Positions 1 to 5,955 of a stretch of DNA of 7,917 nucleotides are shown piece by piece (within the stretch, counting starts at the first letter, position 1; every line of letters starts with the position of its first letter). The notes below the pieces were generated by a model. That model saw only the letters and a program-made list of their open reading frames with translations. It did no database searches and had not been told where the DNA came from. The position numbers and the translations under genes were made by a program. Location of the stretch: positions 1 through 7,917 of the forward strand of contig JAHZIZ010000272.1 of NCBI GenBank assembly GCA_022601215.1, read 5' to 3'. The DNA is from Bacteroidota bacterium. GTDB lineage: Bacteria > Bacteroidota > Bacteroidia > Flavobacteriales > Flavobacteriaceae.

Positions 1-961
1 ATACATGCACATTGGCACCAGCATCTAGGGTAAAACAAACATTACTTTTAGTTCTTTTTCTGAAAGCCCAAATCCGATTGATAATTTCTAAGGTGTTTGG
101 CTTCATTAAGATAAAATAAGGCATCGAAGTCATCATCATGGCATGAAGAGACAGCGCCTCAGATTCTACGATTTCAATAAATCTTAAAAAGTCTCCTGAG
201 GCTAAAACAGTAATCATCTTAGTGATATTATCATTGGCCTGAGTGAAGCGTTGTTCGGCAAAAGGATGCCCATACATAAGATCATGGCCAACCGTACTGC
301 TCACTTGCTTCTCCCCTTTATCTACAAGAAGAATGGTATCTTGATAGTTTTTAAAGTTAGGGTGTACATCATAGGGAAAAGAGGTCCCAAACAAATGACT
401 ACTTTTTTCTATCTCCGCATGCTCTCCCCATACGACCAAAGGACCTTCTATACTTCTACAAGCGCTACCAGAACCAAGGCGTGCTAAAAACGATGCCTTT
501 TGTTGGAACTCAACCTCAGATAAACTCATCGCTAAGAGTTTATTTTCAACTTGCATTAAGCACAAAGCTAAGGCACTCATTCCACTTGCTGATGAAGCAA
601 TTCCACTACTATGCGGAAAACTATTGGTTGTTTTAACAATGAAGGTGTAATCTTCTAAAAATGGAAGGTATTTTTCTATCCGCTCAAAAAAACTTAACAC
701 CTTTGGTTCAAAACTTGTTTCTCGTTGCTCGTCTAGATACACCTCAAAGTCGAAACCTTTGGTATCTTTCTTTTCATACGAAAGCGTGGTCTTAGTGTGA
801 CACTCAGAAAGTGTAAAGCTAATAGAGGTGTTTTTAGGTAATTGTATTCCATATTTTCCCCAATATTTAATCAAGGCGATATTACTTGGAGACTGAAAAG
901 AAACTTGCCCCTTTGTTAGGGTATTTGCGTAGTTATTGGGAATAAAATCTTCTTGGGTCAT
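1..961 (-). CDS. mvaD: Diphosphomevalonate decarboxylase, 3' end cut by window edge
   Basis: This enzyme performs the ATP-dependent decarboxylation of mevalonate diphosphate to isopentenyl diphosphate, the last step of the mevalonate pathway, in the cytoplasm. The minus strand reads open from an ATG at 961 to the left edge, giving 320 codons without a stop. Family hallmarks are visible: the N-terminal PSNIALIKYWGK (residues 25-36), the GHMP-kinase nucleotide loop FPHSSGIASSASGMSALA (115-132), ARLGSGSACRS (160-170), and LDAGANVH (312-319) holding the presumed catalytic Asp313. Many homologues have DAGPN where this one has DAGAN. The family is usually about 320-400 residues, so a short C-terminal part is probably missing. 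It follows the DUF1697 gene by 37 nt on the same strand and has a TATCTTTG element 18 nt before its ATG, so it can be transcribed on its own. The identification is secure. Confidence 0.95.
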   Translation of the reverse strand, partial: MTQEDFIPNNYANTLTKGQVSFQSPSNIALIKYWGKYGIQLPKNTSISFTLSECHTKTTLSYEKKDTKGFDFEVYLDEQRETSFEPKVLSFFERIEKYLPFLEDYTFIVKTTNSFPHSSGIASSASGMSALALCLMQVENKLLAMSLSEVEFQQKASFLARLGSGSACRSIEGPLVVWGEHAEIEKSSHLFGTSFPYDVHPNFKNYQDTILLVDKGEKQVSSTVGHDLMYGHPFAEQRFTQANDNITKMITVLASGDFLRFIEIVESEALSLHAMMMTSMPYFILMKPNTLEIINRIWAFRKRTKSNVCFTLDAGANVHV

Positions 962-979
962 GAATCATTGTTGAAACTA

Positions 980-987
980 CAAAGATA
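980..987 (-). promoter_or_regulatory. Bacteroidetes -7 promoter element for mvaD
   Basis: Read on the minus strand this is TATCTTTG, an exact match to the Bacteroidetes sigma-A -7 consensus TAnnTTTG. It ends 18 nt before the mvaD ATG, which would give a leader of roughly a dozen nucleotides. It lies in the short gap after the DUF1697 stop. I could not find a clear TTG-type -33 element at the usual spacing, so the call rests on the -7 match and its position. Confidence 0.55.
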
Positions 988-998
988 CTGTTTTGATT

Positions 999-1529
999 CT
1001 ACTGCTTAGATATTTCAACTAGTTTTGCCATCGTCCTATAATTTCGGGAGGTAGCAACAACTTTTAGTTTTTTCTCAAAGAAATTATTCCCCATTTTAGC
1101 CTTACCTGCACCTTGCGAATAATGAATATAGACACAGTCTGAAGCAATGCTAAATGTTTCGTCTACGTGCGATAAACCACTCGTTGCATTTATGGTCGTT
1201 GCCGAGGGATTCTCATGGAGAAGCACAAAATAGCTTTTTCGCCGTATTTCGTGTGAAAAAGGGCAATTTTGTATAATTTTAGCCAATTCTGAGCCTTTTT
1301 TAACTAGAACCGGCACATTCCAACCATATTTATCTTCTATCGCGTTGGTGATTAAAGACGATACATTTACAATCAATTCAGTAGAAGAAAACACTACATT
1401 ACCACTTTGAATATAAGTGCTCACTTCGGTGCAGCCCACCGATTCGAATAAAGCCTTTAAGTCGGCCATCAAAATCTTCTTTTGTCCGCCAACATTAATT
1501 CCTCGTAATAAAGCTATATACCGTTCCAT
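999..1529 (-). CDS. DUF1697 family protein
   Basis: This is a 176-residue soluble protein of the DUF1697 family, which has no firmly established biochemical role. The start is placed at the ATG at 1529, because the protein then begins MERYIALLRGINVGG, the conserved family N-terminus. The longer reading from 1574 would add 15 residues that lie inside the upstream gene and do not look like family sequence. Other conserved blocks are YIQSGNVVFSS (residues 39-49), AGKAKMGNNFFEKKL (141-155) and ATSRNYRTMAKL (159-170), so the protein is complete. The ATG follows the TAA of the upstream flavoprotein gene by only 2 nt, with no purine-rich ribosome binding site, so translation is probably coupled to that gene. 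The family assignment is secure; the function is unknown. Confidence 0.92.
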   Translation of the reverse strand: MERYIALLRGINVGGQKKILMADLKALFESVGCTEVSTYIQSGNVVFSSTELIVNVSSLITNAIEDKYGWNVPVLVKKGSELAKIIQNCPFSHEIRRKSYFVLLHENPSATTINATSGLSHVDETFSIASDCVYIHYSQGAGKAKMGNNFFEKKLKVVATSRNYRTMAKLVEISKQ

Positions 1530-1531
1530 CG

Positions 1532-2758
1532 TTACGCTGTGATTGATTGTGCCACCATAAAGCCGCCCGTCCAAGCATTTTGAAAATTGAATCCTCCAGT
1601 GATGGCATCTATGTTGAGTACTTCTCCTGCAAAATATAGGTTGGGGTTCAACTTACTTTCAAAAGTTTTAAAATTCACCTCCTTTAAATCTACGCCCCCT
1701 GCCGTTACAAATTCTTCCTTAAATGTACTCTTTCCGGCAACCTCAAATTGTGATTGTATCAAAGCACTACTTAAGTTTTGCAATTTTTTCTTTGAAATTT
1801 CTGCCCAACTTTCTTCTTTGAAAATCCCAGAAGCCTTAAGTAAACTTTGCCAAAGTCGCTTAGGAAGCCCCAATTGCGCATATTTATGAAGACTTTGTTT
1901 AGGGTGCACCTTTTTCAACTCCATTAATTCTTCTAACGTCTCTTCTTCAGTCGCATCAAGCAACCAATTCACCTTGACACTAAAATGATAATTAGTAGGT
2001 TCGAGTAACCGAGCGCCCCAAGCTGATAATTTTAAAATGGCCGGACCACTCATTCCCCAATGCGTAATAAGTAACGGCCCCTCACTGGTCAATAGGGTTT
2101 TCCCATTTTTAGATACTACGGCAACACTAGCTTCGGTAGAAAGACCTGGTAATCCCTCAATTCGTTCATCTTTAATATTAAAGGTGAATAAAGACGGTAC
2201 TGGAGGTACAATCGTATGTCCAAAGCTTTTCAGCAAGCTCCATATTTTAGGGTTACTTCCAGTTGCAATAACTAGTTTTTGACAGGAAAATGTTCGGTCT
2301 GTAGTATTGATTTCAAAAACAATTCCCTGTTTTGAAATTGTCTTTACCGGTTGATTTTTTAATACCGATATTCCCAAGCGCTCGGTTTCAGATATAAAAC
2401 AATCGATAATAGTTTGCGAGCTGTCCGACGTTGGAAACATGCGTCCATCTTCTTCTATTTTTAAAGGAACACCTCGTTTTTCAAACCACTCAATAGTGTC
2501 ACCCGTCATAAAACTATGAAAAGGTCCTAACAGTTCTTTCTCTCCACGCGGATAGTTTTTGGACAAGTCCTGCGGTATAAACTCTGCATGGGTAACATTA
2601 CAACGCCCTCCACCAGAAATTTTCACCTTGGTAAGTACCTCCTTTCCTCGTTCAAGAATTGCGACTCTCGCCTTGGGATCCTTTTCTGCAACATTAATTG
2701 CCGTAAAAAACCCGGCTGCTCCCCCACCGATAATAAGAATGTCATACTCTGTATTCAC
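1532..2758 (-). CDS. HI0933/YhiN/BaiN-family FAD-dependent oxidoreductase
   Basis: This is a 408-residue cytoplasmic flavoprotein of the HI0933-like (PF03486) family, often annotated as NAD(P)/FAD-dependent oxidoreductase or BaiN-like. The physiological substrate of most members, including this one, is unknown. The Rossmann FAD-binding loop GGGAAG is at residues 11-16. It is followed by the family block KVKISGGGRCNVTH (44-57), then GRMFPTSDSS (105-114), ATGSNP (165-170), HWGMSGPAIL (233-242) and the C-terminal flavin-contact region TAGGVDLKEV (352-361) and AGEVLNIDAITGGFNFQNAW (377-396). Length is normal for the family. The start is GTG: an in-frame TGA lies two codons upstream, and the next in-frame ATG (residue 84) is far inside the protein. 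The start places the first beta strand directly before the FAD loop, as in homologues. It heads the minus-strand block with the DUF1697 gene 2 nt downstream, and a promoter element sits only 4 nt upstream. Confidence 0.93.
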   Translation of the reverse strand: MNTEYDILIIGGGAAGFFTAINVAEKDPKARVAILERGKEVLTKVKISGGGRCNVTHAEFIPQDLSKNYPRGEKELLGPFHSFMTGDTIEWFEKRGVPLKIEEDGRMFPTSDSSQTIIDCFISETERLGISVLKNQPVKTISKQGIVFEINTTDRTFSCQKLVIATGSNPKIWSLLKSFGHTIVPPVPSLFTFNIKDERIEGLPGLSTEASVAVVSKNGKTLLTSEGPLLITHWGMSGPAILKLSAWGARLLEPTNYHFSVKVNWLLDATEEETLEELMELKKVHPKQSLHKYAQLGLPKRLWQSLLKASGIFKEESWAEISKKKLQNLSSALIQSQFEVAGKSTFKEEFVTAGGVDLKEVNFKTFESKLNPNLYFAGEVLNIDAITGGFNFQNAWTGGFMVAQSITA

Positions 2759-2762
2759 GCTT

Positions 2763-2770
2763 CAAAAGTA
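2763..2770 (-). promoter_or_regulatory. Bacteroidetes -7 promoter element for the flavoprotein gene
   Basis: On the minus strand this reads TACTTTTG, an exact TAnnTTTG match. It ends only 4 nt before the GTG start at 2758, so a transcript initiated at the usual distance would begin at or within a base or two of the start codon. No obvious -33 TTG is present at the expected spacing. The element is a good match, but its function and the implied leaderless start are inferred. Confidence 0.45.
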
Positions 2771-2845
2771 GCGTATTTTTTACCTATCCGTAGAAGAACT
2801 AAATATTTTGTATTTTTCAGCTACTAACAACAAAACCAATAGATT

Positions 2846-3256
2846 ATGTTTTCAAAAGCAAATTTAGTCAGTACAATTGTAACCGCTATTTGGGGTATGG
2901 GCGGCGGATTTCTTCTTTGGGGGATCATTGCAGATCCAATCATGTCTGATAGTATGATGAGTGGACTCATGAAACCCGAACCTGATTTCTTTCATTTAGC
3001 CATTGGTTGCCTCATCCAAGCCTTTGGTTTCTCTTCTATTTATGGAAAATATGGTCGTAATGACTACAGTGCCAAAGACGGTTTAGGTATGGGCGCGTTA
3101 GTAGGAGTTATGATTGGAGCGGGAGAAAAGCTCATTGATTTTGCGACCTCCAACATGATAAATTTTGAAGGCACAATAATGAACTTCGTGATATATATGA
3201 TTTTCTTCGGAATTACAGGATTACTAGTTGGATTAGTCTATAAAAAGATGGCGTAA
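2846..3256 (+). CDS. Hypothetical four-helix membrane protein
   Basis: I do not recognise a named family with confidence. The 136-residue product is very hydrophobic, with four likely membrane helices at about residues 9-28, 49-67, 79-97 and 111-132. The loop between helices 1 and 2 is rich in Met and Ser (ADPIMSDSMMSGLMKPEPD, 29-47). A polar stretch KYGRNDYSAKDGL (68-80) lies between helices 2 and 3, and the protein ends KKMA. There is no signal-peptide cleavage site or metal-binding motif. The general plan of small four-helix proteins with a Gly-rich first helix recalls DUF1761-like proteins, but this is resemblance from memory only. It is divergent from the flavoprotein gene (87 nt between starts) and is followed by its own hairpin terminator, so it is probably a single-gene transcript. 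An imperfect -7-like TATTTTG ends at 2810, 35 nt before the ATG. Coding status is likely because the hydrophobic pattern is regular and both flanks carry plausible signals. Confidence 0.8.
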   Translation: MFSKANLVSTIVTAIWGMGGGFLLWGIIADPIMSDSMMSGLMKPEPDFFHLAIGCLIQAFGFSSIYGKYGRNDYSAKDGLGMGALVGVMIGAGEKLIDFATSNMINFEGTIMNFVIYMIFFGITGLLVGLVYKKMA

Positions 3257-3276
3257 TTTTTACCGTGTTTAAGACA

Positions 3277-3308
3277 AATAGCCTCAGTAATTACTGAGGC
3301 TATTTTAT
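3277..3308 (+). terminator. Palindromic hairpin terminator after the 136-residue membrane protein gene
   Basis: Positions 3277-3304 form a perfect 28-nt palindrome. Each arm is AATAGCCTCAGT and the centre is AATT, giving a stem of about 12 bp. It begins 20 nt after the stop codon at 3256 and is followed by a short T-rich tail (TTTTAT). The U tract is short for a strong rho-independent terminator, but its position between two plus-strand units supports that role. Confidence 0.7.
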
Positions 3309-3353
3309 GCAGTTCAACTGACAATTATCATATTTTAAAATTGCTCTAGCGCC

Positions 3354-3361
3354 TAGATTTG
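3354..3361 (+). promoter_or_regulatory. Bacteroidetes -7 promoter element for the 94-aa protein gene and hemN
   Basis: TAGATTTG matches TAnnTTTG exactly and ends 25 nt before the ATG at 3387, after the preceding hairpin terminator. It would drive the small membrane protein gene and hemN together. I see no good -33 TTG at normal spacing and no clear FNR/CRP-type dyad (TTGAT-N4-ATCAA) between the terminator and the start, so oxygen control is not evident from this sequence alone. Confidence 0.55.
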
Positions 3362-3386
3362 TAGTTATAATTAAACTAACAAAACA

Positions 3387-3671
3387 ATGACAGCAATTTC
3401 AAAATTTCAAAACGATTTCACAGAAAATATAATGGGGTATTCTGCTTTAGGAATTATACTATCTACTTGCATAGGTTCCGTTGCAGTAATGACCACCTTA
3501 TCCTTTGGAAATGGGTTCTTACCTATGTTCTTTGTGTTATTAACTGTGATAATTTGTAGTCTACATAATGCTGCCATACTAACCGTTCAAAAGCCAATCT
3601 TAATTTTCAAACTCTTAGTGACTAGTATTGTGGTAAACGCTCTTATTATCATTGGAAGTTTCATTTTTTAA
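3387..3671 (+). CDS. Small hypothetical three-helix membrane protein upstream of hemN
   Basis: This is a 94-residue protein of unknown function; I do not recognise a named domain. A short polar N-terminus (MTAISKFQNDFTENIMGY) is followed by three likely membrane helices at about residues 17-37, 44-62 and 72-93, with a short QKP turn (68-70) before the last. The protein ends in the membrane (GSFIF). It is preceded by a TAGATTTG promoter element, and its TAA (3669-3671) is separated from the hemN ATG by one nucleotide, so the two genes are almost certainly co-transcribed and translationally coupled. That tie suggests a role under the same low-oxygen conditions, but no function can be read from the sequence. 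It is unlikely to be spurious, given the promoter match, the ATG start and the tight junction with hemN. Confidence 0.8.
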   Translation: MTAISKFQNDFTENIMGYSALGIILSTCIGSVAVMTTLSFGNGFLPMFFVLLTVIICSLHNAAILTVQKPILIFKLLVTSIVVNALIIIGSFIF

Positions 3672-3672
3672 T

Positions 3673-5037
3673 ATGTGTCATTCACTCATCAACAAATACA
3701 ACGTTTCGGGGCCTCGATACACGAGTTATCCTACAGTTCCTTATTGGGATCGAGAAACATTTTCGCTAAAGGCATGGAAACAGAGTTTGCTAAAGGGGTT
3801 TGAAACGAGTAATGAAGAACAAGGGTTAAGTCTTTATATACACTTGCCCTTTTGCGAGAGTCTATGCACGTTTTGTGGTTGTAATAAACGAATCACTAAG
3901 AATCATTCGGTAGAAATTCCATATCTAAAAACACTCCTAAAAGAACTTGATTTATACGTAGCGCTTTTTAAGGAAAAACCAATAATAAAGGAATTACATT
4001 TAGGTGGTGGCACCCCCACTTTTTACAGTCCAGAAAATCTAAAAATGCTGTTAGAAGGTCTCTTCCGAAGAGTTTACAAGGCAGAAAACTATGAATTTAG
4101 TTTCGAAGGACACCCTAACAACACCACTCTAGAACATTTAGAAGTATTAGCCTCCTTTGGTTTTACAAGGGTAAGTTATGGAGTTCAAGATTATAACGAC
4201 ACTGTCCAAAATGCCATTCATAGAGTTCAATCTGTAGACACTGTAATCCGGGCAACCCAAGAGGCGAGAGCATCTGGATACACGTCTGTAGGCCATGATA
4301 TTATTTTTGGCCTTCCGTTTCAAACTCAAGATCACGTTAAAAAAACGGTGGACCTAACAAAATCCATACGCCCCGATAGAATCGCTTTTTATAGCTATGC
4401 TCATGTCCCTTGGTTAAAGGGGAATGGACAAAGAGGATTTAAGGACCAAGATTTGCCTTCGGGTGAGGAAAAAAGAGCTCAATATGAGCTTGGTAAAAAA
4501 ATGTTATTGGAAGCAGGGTATTTGGAGATTGGGATGGATCATTTTGCCTTACCTAATGATTCCTTATCGATTGCCCTTCAGAAGAAGACCTTACACCGAA
4601 ATTTCATGGGATATACGCACTCAAAAACACAGGTTATGATAGGATTGGGAGCCTCTTCTATTAGTGACAGTTGGTTCGGTTTTGCTCAAAACGAAAAGGG
4701 TGTGGAAGCGTATCAGGATTTAGTAAGTCGAGGAATTATACCAGTCTTTAGAGGCCATATCCTATCAGAAAATGATCTTATTATTCGCAAACATATCCTT
4801 AATCTAATGTGCACCATGAAAACATCTTGGAAACTACGTGAGGACTATTTTGAAGAAATCGCAGAAGTTCTTATCAATTTACAAGAAACAGAGAAAGACG
4901 GCTTAATTACCATTTTTTCAGATGGGCTCGAAGTAACAGAAAAAGGACGTCCTTTTATAAGAAATATATGCATGGCTTTCGATCTTAGGCTACTAAGAAA
5001 CAAGCCCGAAACACAACTCTTTTCGATGACTATGTAA
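3673..5037 (+). CDS. hemN: Oxygen-independent coproporphyrinogen III oxidase (radical SAM)
   Basis: HemN converts coproporphyrinogen III to protoporphyrinogen IX by radical-SAM oxidative decarboxylation in the cytoplasm, replacing the O2-requiring HemF when oxygen is scarce. The 454-residue product is close to the 457 of E. coli HemN. It has the N-terminal YNVSGPRYTSYPT (residues 9-21) and the HemN cluster motif CESLCTFCGC, with C61, C65 and C68 as the 4Fe-4S ligands and C70 as the extra conserved Cys. SAM-binding GGGTPTF is at 111-117, and a Tyr (Y55) sits at the position of the E. coli SAM-contact tyrosine. The C-terminal HemN domain contains RNFMGYTHSKTQ and GLGASSIS. The start at 3673 is preferred over the in-frame ATG at 3652, because it gives the family N-terminal length and avoids a 20-nt overlap with the preceding gene. 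It is followed by a strong terminator and converges on the cco operon. All key residues are intact. Confidence 0.96.
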   Translation: MCHSLINKYNVSGPRYTSYPTVPYWDRETFSLKAWKQSLLKGFETSNEEQGLSLYIHLPFCESLCTFCGCNKRITKNHSVEIPYLKTLLKELDLYVALFKEKPIIKELHLGGGTPTFYSPENLKMLLEGLFRRVYKAENYEFSFEGHPNNTTLEHLEVLASFGFTRVSYGVQDYNDTVQNAIHRVQSVDTVIRATQEARASGYTSVGHDIIFGLPFQTQDHVKKTVDLTKSIRPDRIAFYSYAHVPWLKGNGQRGFKDQDLPSGEEKRAQYELGKKMLLEAGYLEIGMDHFALPNDSLSIALQKKTLHRNFMGYTHSKTQVMIGLGASSISDSWFGFAQNEKGVEAYQDLVSRGIIPVFRGHILSENDLIIRKHILNLMCTMKTSWKLREDYFEEIAEVLINLQETEKDGLITIFSDGLEVTEKGRPFIRNICMAFDLRLLRNKPETQLFSMTM

Positions 5038-5056
5038 GTTTAGTTTCAGTGCGAAG

Positions 5057-5091
5057 AAGGGAAGTAATAGTTTTTGACTTCCCTTTTTTTT
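5057..5091 (+). terminator. Intrinsic terminator of hemN, shared with the convergent cco operon end
   Basis: The stem is AAGGGAAGT (5057-5065) pairing with ACTTCCCTT (5077-5085) around an 11-nt loop, followed by a run of T up to 5091. It begins 19 nt after the hemN stop. On the other strand the same hairpin lies just after the stop codon of the 46-residue gene, which overlaps the T run. In that direction a U tract is lacking, so termination of the cco operon here is likely weaker. Confidence 0.85.
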
Positions 5092-5230
5092 ATTTGTCAT
5101 TTTTGTCTTTTCCAGATTGCACCATAGAATAAATTATGGCGGTAAGTATTACACAGAACAATCCAAAAATGATAATGATGGTAGTTCCCATACCCCAATC
5201 AACTAACGAGATATTATTTACGATATTCAT
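5090..5230 (-). CDS. 46-residue single-pass membrane protein at the end of the cco operon
   Basis: This is a short open frame from ATG at 5230 to TAA at 5090-5092. The product is 46 residues: a short N-terminus (MNIVNNISLVDWG), one strongly hydrophobic helix at about 14-36 (GTTIIIIFGLFCVILTAIIY), then a polar, Lys/Asp-rich tail ending GKDKNDK. The layout resembles small cbb3-oxidase proteins such as CcoQ and CcoS, but I see no diagnostic motif of either and CcoQ normally lies between ccoO and ccoP. It begins 23 nt after the stop of the SafE-type gene on the same strand, with no promoter in between, so it is most likely the last gene of the cco operon. The two ATGs nearest upstream are each followed directly by a stop, leaving this start. 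Orientation is predicted N-out, C-in from the Lys-rich tail. It is probably a real gene of unknown function. Confidence 0.72.
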   Translation of the reverse strand: MNIVNNISLVDWGMGTTIIIIFGLFCVILTAIIYSMVQSGKDKNDK

Positions 5231-5253
5231 ATTTACATATTTTTACATTTAAT

Positions 5254-5955
5254 TTAATGACAATAATACTTAGCTTCAACTTTAGCAGAAATAGGTTCGG
5301 GTGATACATATGGAATACCCAACCCCAACCCTCTCAAAATAAAAAGCAGGCCAAATACTAGTACAAATACTGGAATTGATTTTCTAATTCTTCGTTTTAT
5401 GGCTGCCGTTAAAAGGTTCCCAAAGTAAATTGCAGTGGTCATTAATGGGATAGTCCCCAAGCCAAAAAGCACCATATACAAACCACCTTCCAATGCATTA
5501 CCGGAAGCAATGGCCGCAAATACAGCTAAATACACTAGGCCGCATGGCAAAAATCCATTTAAGAATCCTATGGTAAAAAAGGTGTCTGGTGATTTCTTAT
5601 GCAATGCTGTTCCTAGTTCCGATTTCAACTTGGAAATCACTCGATATATGGGCTTAAAAATTAAAAACTTGTTAACGAGTGTCTTTGGCAGCACTACGAT
5701 CAAAATCATAAGCAGTCCAACACCTATCGACAATTGTTGTTGCCATCCAAAAATAGAGAGGCTTTTTCCTAACAATCCAAAGAGCAAGCCTATAATACTA
5801 TAGGCAAAAAGTCTACCTATATGATAAAGGCTTATCTGCATCCATTTTGTCCAACTGTTCTTTCTGTCTACTGGTAACAAAAATGCAATGGGACCACACA
5901 TTCCAATACAATGAAAGCTACCTAATAAACCAAATAAAAGAGCTGCGGTCCACAT
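5254..5955 (-). CDS. Sulfite exporter TauE/SafE (DsbD_2-type) membrane protein of the cbb3 oxidase cluster
   Basis: This is a 233-residue polytopic inner-membrane protein usually annotated as sulfite exporter TauE/SafE or cytochrome c biogenesis transmembrane (DsbD_2) protein. In this gene neighbourhood it is thought to help metal supply or redox maturation of cbb3 oxidase, not sulfite export. About six membrane helices are visible (roughly residues 2-25, 43-63, 73-92, 125-150, 157-180, 194-214). The first carries the conserved FHCIGMCGP (14-22) and the fourth GFLPCGL (134-140), a pair of helix cysteine motifs as in DsbD-like transporters. YHIGR is at 44-48. The C-terminus ends YYCH, an exposed Cys-His that could bind a metal. 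Its ATG abuts the TAG of ccoH with no intervening base, so translation is surely coupled. The family call is strong; the transported species is inferred. Confidence 0.9.
   Translation of the reverse strand: MWTAALLFGLLGSFHCIGMCGPIAFLLPVDRKNSWTKWMQISLYHIGRLFAYSIIGLLFGLLGKSLSIFGWQQQLSIGVGLLMILIVVLPKTLVNKFLIFKPIYRVISKLKSELGTALHKKSPDTFFTIGFLNGFLPCGLVYLAVFAAIASGNALEGGLYMVLFGLGTIPLMTTAIYFGNLLTAAIKRRIRKSIPVFVLVFGLLFILRGLGLGIPYVSPEPISAKVEAKYYCH

Noticed and set aside
251..487. Plus-strand open frame of 78 codons
   Set aside because: It lies wholly antisense to mvaD, whose motifs are unmistakable, and its product has no recognisable domain.
1530..1574. Longer DUF1697 start with 15 extra residues overlapping the flavoprotein gene
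   Set aside because: The family N-terminus begins at MERYIALLRGINVGG; the extension is read from the other gene's 3' coding sequence in another frame.
2803..2810. Promoter-like TATTTTG before the 136-aa membrane protein gene
   Set aside because: It is one base short of TAnnTTTG and has no -33 partner; too weak in AT-rich DNA to list as a feature.
1587..2827. Several plus-strand open frames within the flavoprotein gene (1587-1889, 2037-2282, 2559-2771, 2588-2827)
   Set aside because: All are antisense shadows of a gene with intact family motifs, and their products have no recognisable sequence.
3361..3378. TAGTT...AACTA dyad between the -7 element and the 94-aa gene start, considered as an FNR/CRP-type operator
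   Set aside because: The arms are only 5 bp, A/T-rich, and do not match the TTGAT-N4-ATCAA consensus.
3652..3672. Upstream in-frame ATG for hemN
   Set aside because: It would add seven residues overlapping the 94-aa gene; the ATG at 3673 gives the normal HemN N-terminal length and a 1-nt junction.
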